Below are positions 1-11,839 of a stretch of 64,000 nucleotides of DNA, one piece after another (the stretch's first letter is position 1; each line of letters begins with the position of its first letter). The notes under the pieces are model-generated. The model saw only the letters and a program-made list of their open reading frames with translations. It was not told the DNA's origin and did not search any database. The position numbers were made by a program, and so were the translations under genes. Origin of the DNA: Moniliophthora roreri (Eukaryota > Basidiomycota > Agaricomycetes > Agaricales > Marasmiaceae); NCBI GenBank assembly GCA_001466705.2, contig LATX02000001.1, positions 186,001 to 250,000 of the forward strand. The letters are read 5' to 3'.

Positions 1-365
1 ACTTTGCAGATGTCATAGAAAAGTAAAGTAGAAGTTAAAATCCCATTGATAGCACTTTTGAGAGCTTGGTTAACTAGCCAATGCATTCATTGGGCCATAG
101 TTAGACTCCCTACAGGTTTCGGGAGTGATCTGCTTTGGATCTGATACTTAGATAGGTTAGAAAGTACAGCTTTGACACCTCTGTATAGCATATCGTATAG
201 CTCTTCGTACTTTCTAAGGTACCACTGCTTCTCTAAGGCAATGACTAGCAGAGTGGGCTCACTCTAGCCCTTATTACCCATTAACTGGTGTTATATTAAA
301 GTGTTCCGATTCAGAAATAGTGTAAAATGAATAAAAGTGGGTCTTTTCTAGGTTCGACATATTAC
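1..365 (-). repeat. LTR-X fragment, cut by window edge
   Basis: This stretch matches 53213-53583 in the same orientation and 2270-2640 in reverse. All three copies begin, read in the LTR-X sense, around the motif GTAATATGTC. It carries CTACAGGTTTCGGGA near 110, also present in the LTR-Y copies. No coding frame is supported. It continues beyond the left window edge, so its true length is unknown here. Confidence 0.75.
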
Positions 366-869
366 TGTCACTATCAAGTTTGGTTTATAGTCTTATATCT
401 CAACTAGGTCTACTCTGAGTCCCTAGGGCCTGACATAAGAAGGAAAATCTGATTGAATGTAATTTCTCTACACAAACAATAGCCACATACAAATATCATG
501 CAGTGGTGGGGCAGATTTCTCTTGCTCCCACCTACAAAATGGCTGTCCTTATATACTGCTGGACACAAATATCTACAATAAAATTATAATAATAGGTATA
601 TATTGCACTGGTCACAGGAAAAATCACAAAATGAACATATATGGGTTCAGTCCCTTGTCACAATAGTAATCCTATACCATATATAGGTATGCAGGTCACC
701 AATAAATACAATCTCAGGTATCGGAAGCATGACTTAAGCTAGGCCCTCCATGCGGTATATGAGTATCTAGGTTTAGAATCTGTTGCTACTGTCTAGGAGT
801 TCCTTATTCCATTTTTCAATGGTCAGAAATACTCTCAACTTCCATAGGAGTCATCGTGTATTTCCTTGT
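366..869. other. AT-rich spacer without a recognisable gene
   Basis: No frame of useful length, splice-bounded exon or repeat shared with the rest of the window was seen. It separates the LTR-X fragment from the target duplication of the LTR-Y copy starting at 875. Confidence 0.5.
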
Positions 870-1402
870 TCTGTTGATATGCATAACTTTTACCTTTTAT
901 TTCACATGCAAATAGAGAATATTTTGCACTTTTATCGTTGAAAATGACATAGATAAGGGAATTGAGGACTAGTGTTCGCCCTGAGCAGCTAGTCAAAGCT
1001 AGTAGAGAAAGATATAAAATATTAGTAGAGTAATGGTTGATGGTAGGCCATACAAGGGTACCTGACCACTGCTAGTATGCAAATAAACAGCGAATCTGAA
1101 CACAGAGGAGCATCCCGAAATCTGTAGGGAAATATACCACATCACACCTCTCTATCAAAAGCATACCAAAGAGAATATTTTCACTTTTAATGATATTTCC
1201 AATCTATACCCAACTTGAAGAAAGAATAAAAGCCTTCAATGATACACATACAAGAATATTATTGAGAAATGGATATGAAACAGAGGATGACAAATTATTG
1301 GCGAGGGATACTTGAGATACTGAATGTCAAATTGAAGAATGAAATAGATGATCAGCTACTGGAAGGGTGCCTGTATCATGGAAAAATGGAAGACAAAGCT
1401 GT

Positions 1403-2143
1403 CACTATGTACAAGGTGTTCTTTTAACATGGTTTTCTGATTGAGAAAACACTTAATCTTCTTGCAAAGAGAATTTTTATAAAACTATATATAAATTCTA
1501 AATTTCAATTGTGTCCTCTCAACAAGAATATGCCTGGAGAATACTAAATTTTCAGCAGCAAAAGATATGGAATTTTCAAATTCTGAGAATTAATAGATAA
1601 TACAATATATTAGAATAATTTCCATACTGAGAAAACATTAAATTTTCTCTGGTTGAAAATGCTCAGAAATTGCTGATAAGATAAGATGAAAATTCTACAT
1701 TTTCTATTGTGGGAAAGTCAGAGAAAACACTAGGAAAACACCAGGAAAATAGTAGGAAAATCATGTGAAAACACTATTTTAAAGCAGTTCTTAGATAGTT
1801 TTCATATAGTTTTCCTTTTGTATTTAACATGTTTCCTTTGATATAAAATTCAAAATCTTATATTTATTTTCTAAATGTTTTCTCACTATTTTATAAGGCA
1901 GAAAATTTAGTATATTTGTAATTAGAAAATTAAAGGATAATTCTATAATTTCATTATTATAAAATAATAAAAAAACACAGACTCTTCTGGAAATTAAAAT
2001 CCAGAGTATGCTTGCTGTTTTCAATATGTGATGACAACTTGGAACTAATAGAATTTTCTGAGTGTTGTCTGGAAATATATAGTAGTATTCTGAGTGTATT
2101 TCCTTTGTATTAATAGCATAAAAAGAACACCTCATACATAGTA
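1403..2143 (+). mobile_element. CACTA-type MITE copy 1
   Basis: A 741-bp AT-rich element with terminal inverted repeats: CACTATGTACAAGGTGTTC on the left and its near complement on the right, where the final base is changed. The flanks are TGT on both sides, a 3-bp target duplication. The reverse LTR-Y copy has one TGT (22371-22373 on the complement) at the matching place, so this is a filled site with a known empty partner. It encodes no transposase and must have been mobilised in trans by a CACTA (EnSpm/CMC) enzyme. Confidence 0.9.
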
Positions 2144-2263
2144 TGTATGACGAGAAACCAGCACGGCTGAGCTTACACATACACTTTAAACAATAGAGAT
2201 AGAAGTCTATTGCGCGTCCATAGAGCAGATGATAGAAGACAGAGAAGAAAGGAACTGTGCAGA

Positions 2264-4013
2264 GCGGTAATATGTCTAATCTAGAAAATACCCACTTTTA
2301 TTCATTTTACATTACTTTTGAATTGGAACACTTTAATATAACACCAGATAATGGGTAATAAGGACTAGAGTGAGCCCACTCTGCTAGTTATTGCTTTAGA
2401 GAAGCTATAGTATCTTGAAAAGTATGAAGAGCCATATGATACACTATACAGAGGTGTTAAAGCTGTACTTCCTGACTTATCTATGTATCAGATCTAAAAC
2501 AGATCACTCCTGAAACATGTAGGGAACCTAACTATGGCCCAATGAATGCATTGGCTAGTTAACCAAGCTCTCAGAGTGCTATCAAGAGGATTTTAATTTC
2601 TACTTTACCTTTCTATGATATCTGCAAAGTGCAATCTGCAGTCAAACAGTATAGAGGTACTTAGAGGAGACATTAAAACAGAAAGACAACTTAGAACAGG
2701 AACGATCATAGAATGATCCTCCTCCGAAGTCAATATATGGATTAGAGTCAAAGCAGGTGATCTCTTAATAAAGAATTCACCAGTGGCTAAACAATATGCA
2801 ATAACCTAACTAGGTATAAGGTCATCTCAGAACGATGGAACTCACTTCTGAAGGACATCCACTACTTACAGACAGATACCACAAGACATACAAAGAATAT
2901 CTAAACACATAAGAAGTCCTAAATAAGACTGAGTGTGCAGTACTAGCATGTTCTGACCTTGGAAACTTTGGCATCTAGGTCTCTGCCGATGTGCAGATAC
3001 TAGAAAGGGAAATGCTGTAAAGAGACAGGACGGATACAGCCATCTGCTCATAGATACCTGACTTAGAAAAAGAGAAAATACAAATTATAGAGTCCAGAAT
3101 GCCTGGAAACATAGATACCCACATGGATATGGTCAGATACCATAGTGGCCAGACTCTGTGACATCTGAATATTCCCTCTTTCAGTATCTCAGTCACTTAT
3201 TTATCATTTCCTGAATTATCATACATTATTTATATTTTTCTGTAGATATATTCCTTGGACCGTATATAAGAACAGCTAGATATTCATACATACTCAAGTA
3301 ACTCTGCCCCTCTCAGATTGTGAATACATGATGAGTTTGTTTGATGTATAAATTTGTGTGCCATTTCAGTTTTGCTTCCTCACTTCAGGCCCTGGAGATT
3401 TGTTCTGAGTGACTCCAGAGAGATAGAATCTGATAACGAACTTGTGTCGTAAGAGACTAAGAATAACATCTTAAGTGCATTGTAGCACTTTTCTAAGAGA
3501 CACTTTACACCAAGAAGGAGCCTTGGGCACTTGAAGTGTGGCCTGTGTGTGTATCAGGTTGTGACACACTTAGAGTCTTAGCAAGAGGTCTGCCTGCACT
3601 GAGCTCTTTGTAGAAATTGGTCTAGGACCTTTTCCAGTACACTATGTGCTGTAGTTATCTTGAAGAAGTCTTGAACTCCATAGAGTCAGACTATATTAGC
3701 TATTGAGTCTTTGTATGGGACTGTAGCTCTTGTGTTTTGTGCTTTGTGCACTGTGTTCTTGTGTGTGTGTGTTTGTGTGTTTGGATATAAACTCTTTTTA
3801 AAAACCCATATATACTCCTCTGGAGGTGAACACTTTGAAGTAGATTGCTTCCATAGGAGAGAGAATCAACCTAGCTAAGAGTTTTGTTGGCATTCTAAGT
3901 GCAGTAACTCTGATCATGTTGATCCACACTTGCACAACAAACTGAGTTAGACTTTTTGGAGGTTATCTTTTGGGTAGCTTTCCACTAGTCTTATTCTTAG
4001 ACAAATTAGCAGC
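2264..4013 (+). mobile_element. LTR-X insertion inside LTR-Y, probably a solo LTR
   Basis: The segment interrupts LTR-Y relative to its clean copy, where the joined sequence is at about 22246-22256. The first 1 kb is the reverse of 52555-53583. The last 0.7 kb holds a TATA-like stretch near 3785 and a GT-rich tract near 3760. It starts around TAATATGTC and ends around AGCAGCATAG. Exact ends and target duplication are ambiguous because the empty and filled sites differ by substitutions. No protein frame is convincing, so a long solo LTR is the simplest reading. Confidence 0.6.
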
Positions 4014-4922
4014 ATAGAAGTATAATATTTTCAAACAGAGTTGGAAGGAGAGCTATTCGATAGAGAAAATTGCAAACAGTTAGTGTCAGAAGACTGCACA
4101 ATTGTCATAGAAAAAGAATAAAAGAGATTATAGCTACAAAGTCTGACTACAATTGGACACTGTGACAGAGAAATTACCAAACACAGCTCAGTTTATATAA
4201 TATTTAGCACTTGGCTCAGTTTTATTTGTATGTGTGACAGATATATTAGATTATTTATGTTGTAGGGTATATAAAAGGACATGTTTTGTAGATGGAAGGC
4301 AGGAGAGATACTGCCCACTGATTACCAGAGTGTATAACATTGTTGTTCAGGTAGAAGAGCTACCAGCAATCAGTATTTTTCAACCACTTCGGGCTCTAGC
4401 TTATGTAGTTGTGCAAGAGGCACAGGCTAGTTGAGACCTGAGATTGTAACCCAAACCAGAGATATAAATAAAAGCTAGGAAGAGCTTAGTTTTTAATGCA
4501 AGAGGCATGTTTTCCAATAAGAGAAACATTGTATCAGTCTACTAAGAGGGTAGCTGATGTGCATCAGTATAGTCTGGTGTTTCAACATGAATCAGAGAGG
4601 GTTTCAGGCTAGCAGTGTCTAGAAGATTTGTCCTCTTGAGAATCATTGCAGAACATAGCTAAGAGGGCTATATTCAGGTACAAGAGGTGCCTTTGTCCTC
4701 ACTTAGAAGAAGTTTATTCTTTGGGCAGTTTCTGGTTGAAATCTATACTAGTATTTGTTTTCGAAGTGATTAATAAAACCACAAAACTAATAAATATTAT
4801 ACAAACAAACACCCATTTTCAATCTGAGAAGTTGTTTTGAAGGCAATCATCTCTGAACTACCAAGTGAGACATTGAGAATTATTCTTGACGTTGCAGTAA
4901 CAGTGAACCACGCTAAACCAAC

Positions 4923-5302
4923 CATTATGTACAAGGTGTTCTTTTAACATGGTTTTCTGATTGAGAAAACACTTAATCTTCTTGCAAAGAAAATTTTTAA
5001 AAAACCATATATAAATTCTAAATTTTAAATGTGCCCTCTTAACAAGAATATGTCTGGAGGATGCTAAATTTTCAACAGCAAAAGATATGGAAATTTCAAA
5101 TTCTGAGAATTAATCAATAATACAATATATTAGAATAATTTCCATGCTGAGAATATATTAAGTTTTCTCTGTTTGAAAATGCTCAGAAAATGCTGATAAG
5201 ATAAGATAAAAATACCAAATTTTCCATTGTGGGAAAGTCAGAGAAAACACTAGGAAAACATCAGAAAAATAGTAGAAAAATCATATGAAAACACTATATT
5301 TT
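4923..5302 (+). mobile_element. CACTA-type MITE copy 2, cut by a contig end
   Basis: Left terminal repeat and first 380 bp of the MITE, identical to 17466-17845. It stops at the N at 5303. This is most likely the same physical copy as MITE copy 3, present twice because of an assembly overlap. Confidence 0.85.
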
Positions 5303-5303
5303 N
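5303..5303. other. Single-N contig join
   Basis: One N separates a truncated MITE from unrelated coding sequence. The left flank, 4619-5302, recurs exactly at the start of the segment following the N at 17161. Confidence 0.9.
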
Positions 5304-8035
5304 TTCCCTCCCTCAACTCTCGGCTGTCAATGCTGCAACCCTTAGTATCCTCCATCTTCACTCTATGCTCTTATTTTCCGTCTGTCAGGACATCTGGCGT
5401 CACCTCAAGGGTGAGGCTTCCCCTTTTTCCAATGCATCTGCCTTGGCAAATTTTGCCTTTCTGTCTATGAAAACCCCTTTGGTACATCTCAGATTTTAAT
5501 TCTTTTCTTTTCTCTTCTTTTATTAATATTCATGCTTTCTAGGCATTGCTTGATGAATATTGTGGACAATTTTGGTTTCCACAAGCCTTTATGTGTCTCT
5601 TCATGTTGGCACTTCAGCTCCTCAAACATCTCGACTCTCATTTCTCTATTGGTATCCCCAACGACCTTTATAGTGCTTTCCCTTCCAAGTCTCAGTTTCA
5701 CTTCTGGAAGCATTTATTGGGCCTTAAGGTATGTTCATCTATCCACTCTTGCTTTTTCTCTTTATTAATATTGTTATCCTCCAGCCACTCAATCCTTCCA
5801 CTGATTTCCCTTCTATAAGAGATATTTTGGCTGAATACAATCCTAATTGTAATGTCCCTGACATCGACGACGACATTGAAATCTCAGATCACAAAGACTC
5901 AGACAGCAGCGATGAGGATGGTTCAGGTGATGAAGACATGGTTGAGGTGCCACCCTCTAAATCCTCCGTTTGCACTATTAAACCTCCTGCTCATGCTACT
6001 TCTATCATCGAAGTGGTATGTGTGCTCACTTCAATAATATTCTTTTTCTCATAGCTGGCCTGTGCCAGTGGTTCCAGTAAAACTAAGCAAAAGGTGAGTT
6101 CCATATTCTATGGAACCGTCTCCAAACTTAATATTTACCCTTCTATAGCTTCGACCAGCCACGTCTTCTTCTACTCAAGTAACTATCAAGACAGAGCTGT
6201 CCTCTTCAAAGTGTAAGGCTCGTGATACCTCACCCCCTCAGGTTTGTTCTCATCAATGCCTCTTTAAAATCTCTTCTTTATTAACCTTTACTGTAGCCTC
6301 CTGCTGCAAAATGCTCTCAAACTGCTACCAAGGCTGCAGATAACGTATTATTCTCTTTAATATTATGTCCATCTTGTCTTTAATACTTCATCCCCTTTAG
6401 AGTTCTGACCCTAAAGGCAAGAAATGTGCCATTGACCCTCCTCCTGACAAAGGCAAGCAGGATGTAAGTCTCCATCTCTAAAATATTCATCACTTTTTCC
6501 TTAATATTCTCTGATTTCTAGAATGCTGGGGATATGGATATTGATGAGCTGGACCCTTTGCAGCCATCCGCCATCAAGTCCATTCAAGATCTTGATCTGG
6601 AAGAGATCATTGGTGGAGTGGGTCAAGGTCATCCTGCCAAGGAAAATGCTTTGAATGTCCTCCATCTTCTCCAAGCTCTTGGCCAAACTAAGGCCATGGA
6701 GGTACTCTGATGTAAGTTTTGTTTACCCACTATCTATCTCTATGTTCTCTAATTCTTTTTACTCTTTAGCTCACCCTGGACTGCTAAATCTTGGTCTCAG
6801 TGACACTTTCTGGTCTGTGCACAAGATTGTGTCCACACTGACAACACATCCTGGGGTAATATTCTTGCTTTTCTCTTAAATATCTTCATTGTTTTCTCTA
6901 AATATTCTCTTTGTAGGCCAATGCAAATATCAACAGCAAACTCTTGTGCACTCAATGCGACTTGGCCAATGCTCATTGTGAAACTGGCTTAGGAACGTCT
7001 ACCTGCTGTCAATGATGCACTCACCTTCAATTGCAATGCTCATTTGAGATGTACTTCTTCGATGCCTTCACTGTAAACAATCAGCACTTTGTTCAATCGC
7101 TGAGTAGTCTAGCTGGTAATATTATTCTCTTTCTCTTGTCTTATCTCATTTCTAACCTAAATATTCTTTCAGGTCTCACTTTCCAGACATCTGCCATCTT
7201 TGACTTGATGATTTCATCCTTTTGCATTCAATAACAGATCTCCCTTCTCTGTGTTCAAGAGGAATCTGTCAAAAGTGCTCTTCGTCAATGTCAAGAACTC
7301 CTTCAAGCCAGCTGCGCTGATCCTCGTGTCATTCTGAAATATCTATTCTGGCACAATCCCAACTTTGCTCCTTTGGAGGAACAGCTCAACATCCTCTGTA
7401 CTTCTCTGGGTTGGATCACTAGGGACATGGGTGTTCCTGACAGCTACAAATTTGAAGTCATTTGTCCTGTGGATCCGTTCTTTGCTTCACTTAGCGATGT
7501 ACAGGTAATTTTGAAGGGTACTGACTTTGACATCACCAGTCTAAAGTCCAGTTTGTACATGATCATCGACAACAAGGTCATCATGGTCGATGGGTCTGAA
7601 GCTCTGTGTTTCGAAGGCCATACCATTGAGAACAAAGCTGGTCCATCAAATTCTGTAAGTCTCTTGTCTCTCGTTTAATCTTCTTTCTACTAATATTTTA
7701 TCCATCTCATAGACTGCTGACACTGGGCCTTCCTCTGCTACCCCTTGTGCCATTAGTCCTTCAAATACCATCATCTCAACTAATGAGGCCAGTGCTGTGG
7801 CAGCTGACAATGCTAATCCCTCAGTATATTCTTTTTCTTCTTCTCAATATTATTCTAATCTCCTTGCTAACCAACTACTTCCCAGTAAGCTGGTGGATGT
7901 GCCACAACCTATGTTCTTGCTGACACTGTCATCCACTTCGGACAGTATTGCGTTCTTTGGTCTCCCTTGTCTCTTGACTGCTCCTGAGTCAATTGATGAG
8001 GATGAGGACAAGGTACTGTATACCCTTCCAACATA
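5304..8035 (+). pseudogene. Cysteine-cluster family gene, 5' incomplete and decayed
   Basis: At least ten short coding blocks are separated by 40-60 bp GT-AG introns rich in TAATATT branch-like motifs. Clear exons include 5304-5481, 5543-5728, 5785-6015 and 6055-6093. Order of content: a helical N-terminal part, an acidic D/E/S-rich stretch near 5860-5950, a Lys/Pro-rich linker, then a cluster CTQC...C...CC-x2-C...C near 6940-7035, then a helical region to about 7660. In-frame stops include TGA after the best donor near 6710 and in the cluster, both explained by CGA to TGA, and one TAA near 7230. The same layout recurs at 53584-55441. The function is unknown; it may be a mobile-element companion. 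The 5' end is lost at the N. Confidence 0.6.
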
Positions 8036-9025
8036 TGACTTTGTCTTGTTCACTTCTTGGTTGGCACTGGGTTGGGCTCTTGTATCACTTGTCAGACAAA
8101 ATATTCTCTTATTCTATACTCTCTTGCTGCAAGAATATTTAAAGTACATTCACCATGCGTACTTAAATATTCTTTATATCTCATATCTCTGATGTAGAAA
8201 TATCATAAGTACATTCATCTCAAGTACTTAGATATTTTCTATCTAATTGGACTTTTACTTCAGTATCTATAGTTTCATTACTATTTGCATACTGAACAAT
8301 CATATTAACCTTCTCTTATTCGTATTCTCAACTAACGCATGAAAATATTATAAGCCCTTAAACTTATGCTGGACTTAAATATTGTTTGAATCAAGCATGG
8401 CTGTATATCCCTATCATATCCCATGCTTTTGTCATTCTCTCTTATTTCTTCATTCATGTACATAAGTCTATCCTGAGACTTCTTCTTATCTATTGCCAAT
8501 CTATAAGCCTTTTCTGTATGCATCATTCTCAGTAGGTATGCATAAGTGCTCTATATTTAGTGATCCAATCAAATATTCTCTTGTCTTCAGAACTGAATTA
8601 AATCTATTGTTCCTGTCCTATATTTTCCCAGTTGCGGAATTGGCACTCCTGTTATCTCAATGAAGTTCCTCTTGTGCCACTTTCTATTTCCTTGAATAGT
8701 TTCTATGTCTACATATGCTTTTCCTTATCTGGCTGATAGTCATTCCATCCCATGTCTTAGTGGGTTTCTGAAACTTCCGTAAGCCAATCTCTATTTAATC
8801 CTTTTGAAATGTTGAAAATTGTTGAAATTTCAGTGTGTATCCCTCCCCCCAACTAAATAATAACAACATCCCTATTGTTCAGGCAAGGTACATGTATCTC
8901 ATCTGACAAGTTTCACAATTCATTTGCATGAACATGCACATTCTATAGTGTATGCCTATAAAGTCTGTGCATTCAAACATTAATTCTTCCCAATCTACTT
9001 TCTTTCTCTATTCAAAATTCGTTGT
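8036..9025. other. Gene-free stretch, probable 3' LTR side of Gypsy-D
   Basis: No supported gene. A C-rich run at 8841-8851 reads on the minus strand as a polypurine tract just beyond the integrase end of Gypsy-D. Sequence below it would then be the 3' LTR, but no second LTR is present to confirm its limits. Confidence 0.4.
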
Positions 9026-10540
9026 CTAATCTTCTGGATACTGCTTCAATGCCTCTGTCCAACCCTTAGCCTGATCATCAGATGTGGCTATCATTGGTCC
9101 TAAGTACCTTGAGTACATCTTTCTATCCAAATCTTTCTCTATGCTAGAATTACACATCTGCACCAGCTGCCCTGGCTTAAAATTGAATTCTTTGATCTTG
9201 TGTCTATTTTCTTTCTCAAACTTTTTCAAGTTATCTCTCTTTATTTGGTCTACTCTCTCCATCATTTTATTAACATGTGGCCGATGTTTAGCTAGTGCTA
9301 ATGCCCTATATCCCACTAACTCTTCATGTGATAATATTCTATCAGGCATATGTACCAGCCACGTCAACTCAACAATATCAAAAGGTAAGATAGGTTCTGC
9401 TCCCATTACTAGAAAGTATGGTGAACATCCCAATCCTCTCCTAATTGTAACTCTATCTGCCCATAGTACTGGTTTCAAGTACCAATACCATCTTCTCAAA
9501 TCTCCGCCTGTAGCTTTCACTAAGGCTTGTCTTATATCAAAATGAGGCCTCTCAATTTTCCCATTAGCTTGAGAATTATAGGGCGAGATCTTAATATGCC
9601 TCACTCCATATTTCCCATTTAACCACTTTATCACTACTTCTAGTTGGGGAGCATTGTCTGTGACAACCCCCTCTACTGGCCCCCAACAACACAAAATATC
9701 TTCAAATATCCATTCTCCAATAATCTTCGCTTTTTCATCTCTTATCGCTCTGGCCTCTGACCAATTTGACAATGCACACCTAGCATGAGCTACATTTTTG
9801 CAACCATTGCTAGCTGGTGATAGTTTGAATATGTCAATATGAATCTTCTGAAACAAAGATAGTGTATGTGTTCTAGTAGGTGGAATCTTAATCATGCTCA
9901 ATTGCCTATTCTGGCATGGTTGACATGATTTAACAAACCATTCTACATCATGCTCTAATTCTGGCCACCAAAATCTCTTTTTAAGGAGCTGCTCAGTTGC
10001 AAACATCCCTTTGTGACCCACATAATCATGTGCTGCAGACATCATCCACATTCTCTTATCTTTCAAAACTACCAGCTTGTGCTGTCCTTCTAATTCTTCA
10101 TTTCTCCTATAAAGCCTCTGTTCTTTATCAACAAAGAATCTCTGGGCTTGTTTCTTCATAAATTTCTCATAATTCTTGTCTAGATCTTTCCGTCTAATCC
10201 AATCCTCATCTGTCAGATAACTAATAATATCTGATAAGGCTTTATCTAACTTCTTTCCTAGCATTGTGTGATGAGATTCCACATAAGGATTCTGTTCTTG
10301 CCACTCAGCCATTAATGCAGGGGGAAATATTTTAATCTGTATGAATGACTCATATGTCAGCCATCTTATAACCAAATTATTCATCCTCATTTCTTCTACT
10401 GATGCTTCTAGATCCTGTGTAAAATCCTCTACACACATAGCTTTCTCTAAATAATATCCTCCTCTAGTATCAATCTCTTCCCTGAAATCTTCAAAAGGAT
10501 AGAGTGGATCTGTTTCATCCTCTCCCATCTTAAATTTCAC
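9026..10540 (-). CDS. Gypsy-D integrase (long open segment)
   Basis: This 504-residue open frame carries the C-terminal half of pol. A zinc-binding HHCC region is visible: H...H around residues 172-177, then CQPC about 30 residues later. The catalytic core follows with Asp in HIDIF, Asp in VTDNAPQ and Glu in GKIERP, the DDE triad of retroviral-type integrases that join cDNA to target DNA. The tail lacks a chromodomain, unlike the chromoviruses in this window. It is uninterrupted for 1.5 kb although upstream parts carry stops, so it may be the least decayed piece. The listed start is simply the first Met of the open segment. Confidence 0.85.
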   Translation of the reverse strand: MKFKMGEDETDPLYPFEDFREEIDTRGGYYLEKAMCVEDFTQDLEASVEEMRMNNLVIRWLTYESFIQIKIFPPALMAEWQEQNPYVESHHTMLGKKLDKALSDIISYLTDEDWIRRKDLDKNYEKFMKKQAQRFFVDKEQRLYRRNEELEGQHKLVVLKDKRMWMMSAAHDYVGHKGMFATEQLLKKRFWWPELEHDVEWFVKSCQPCQNRQLSMIKIPPTRTHTLSLFQKIHIDIFKLSPASNGCKNVAHARCALSNWSEARAIRDEKAKIIGEWIFEDILCCWGPVEGVVTDNAPQLEVVIKWLNGKYGVRHIKISPYNSQANGKIERPHFDIRQALVKATGGDLRRWYWYLKPVLWADRVTIRRGLGCSPYFLVMGAEPILPFDIVELTWLVHMPDRILSHEELVGYRALALAKHRPHVNKMMERVDQIKRDNLKKFEKENRHKIKEFNFKPGQLVQMCNSSIEKDLDRKMYSRYLGPMIATSDDQAKGWTEALKQYPED

Positions 10541-10588
10541 AGGCTCTCCATCATTATTATCTAAATAATCTTCTTCATTTTCAGATGG

Positions 10589-10825
10589 TCACATTGACAT
10601 TGCTCCTCCTGGTGGTGGTCTTGACAAACCATCTGGTCCATGCTTAATTCCCTTTATATGCACTAATTCAAAGTGATATTTTCTGATTGCCTCTATCCAA
10701 CAATTGATAGTCGCATTAGGGCCTGCACTTGGATTGTCTAGTATTCCCTTAATATAACTAGTATCTGTTTCTACTATTAACTCTCTACAACCATATGTTG
10801 TATAATATGTAGCTTCTAAAGCCAT
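10589..10825 (-). pseudogene. Gypsy-D RNase H C-terminal fragment
   Basis: A 78-residue segment with the RNase H pattern VETDTSYIKG followed by HIKGIKHGPDGLSR, the conserved end of gypsy RNase H (His then Asp-Gly/Ala-Leu-Ser-Arg). It removes the RNA strand after cDNA synthesis. It is separated by stops from the reverse transcriptase part at 10934 and the integrase at 10540. Confidence 0.75.
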
Positions 10826-10933
10826 CTTTAATCCATACAGCTTCCTCTTGGGCTGTGAAAATCTTGCTTCTCTCTCATTCAGACCGACTGATCTGAAATA
10901 GTTAAAATATTTTCTCTTTGAATCACTCTCATC

Positions 10934-11821
10934 TCATTGATACAAGTAGAAGCCTACTGCTTGCCACAACGTATCAACTGCTAATATTAATGGTTTCCCA
11001 TAATCTACTGGTTTCAAACAAGGTGCATTTCTAATAGCTTCTTGCAGATTTCTAACTGCTTGCTTCTCTTCTTCTCCCATCTGGAAGATTGCATTTGCTC
11101 CAGTTATCTTGTTTAATGGTCTCATTATCTTTGCATAGTCCTTAATAAAAGTATGCATTTGTACTGCTGTACCCAATAATGACTTTACATCTGTCTTTGA
11201 TTCAAAAGTATTTGGATCCCAATCCAAAACTACTTTTGCAAACTTCTCATTTATCTCTTGACCTTCTGGTCCTACTTGAAAACCTAATACCACACCCCTT
11301 TCTAAACATATAAATGCTTTGGGGCCTGAAAATGTCCCTCCAACATATTTCAGTCTCTGCATTAATCTGTTCATATTATTCATATGCTCCTATACAAATC
11401 TTCTAATTCCTAGGTTCTCTGGTATGGTTTCATAACTTCCATCTTCTAATCTGTACTGAGATGCTGGACCTCTTGCTGATACATCATCTACATATGGCAT
11501 AGTAATCTCTGGTATCTCATCTCTAAATATATAACAAACATCATCATGAAATATTGGTACTGAATTGGTCCATCCTATTGGTAGCTTTACCAACTGATGA
11601 GGTCCAAACAGTGTCTGAAATGTCGTTAAATCTCTTGATTCTTCATCTATTAATCTCTCATCATATCCAACCCATATGTCTAAGAGTCCTATGCATGCTC
11701 TGCCTGAGAAATGACTTGCTACTTCAGCTGTCACAGGTGGTATGCCTGAGTACTGAATCATAACCTTGTTCAATGGCTCTAAGCTATGCACTATTCTCAA
11801 ACTTTTTCCATCTTTCTTCAA
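10934..11821 (-). pseudogene. Gypsy-D reverse transcriptase core and connection
   Basis: Two adjoining open segments (11390-11821 and 10934-11383) are broken by one TAG. The first contains LKKDGKSLRIVH-type palm sequence, LPIGWTNSV and the catalytic MPYVDDVS motif with both Asp of YxDD intact. The second continues through thumb and connection (GPKAFIC...GVVLGFQV) into the start of RNase H (ILAVDTLWQAVGFYLYQ). The break sits where a Trp is likely (TGG to TAG). Confidence 0.8.
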
Positions 11822-11839
11822 TACACAGAACCACTTTGA

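Larger units (their letters stand above)
875..5302 (+). mobile_element. Solo LTR-Y copy (a), 5' part, with three nested insertions
   Basis: LTR-Y starts with TGATATGCATAAC at 875 after the 5-mer TCTGT (870-874). Its own sequence is split: 875-1402, 2144-2263 and about 4014-4922, interrupted by a CACTA MITE, an LTR-X insertion and a second MITE. The same sequence without these insertions lies in reverse at 21229-22882. The copy breaks at the N at 5303. Its missing 3' end appears to be 17846-18330, which ends in CA and is followed by the same TCTGT. Orientation is assigned by the TG...CA ends only. Confidence 0.75.

Noticed and set aside
3750..3790. GT-rich tract as a functional microsatellite or recombination site
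   Set aside because: It is short and impure, and nothing nearby supports a function.
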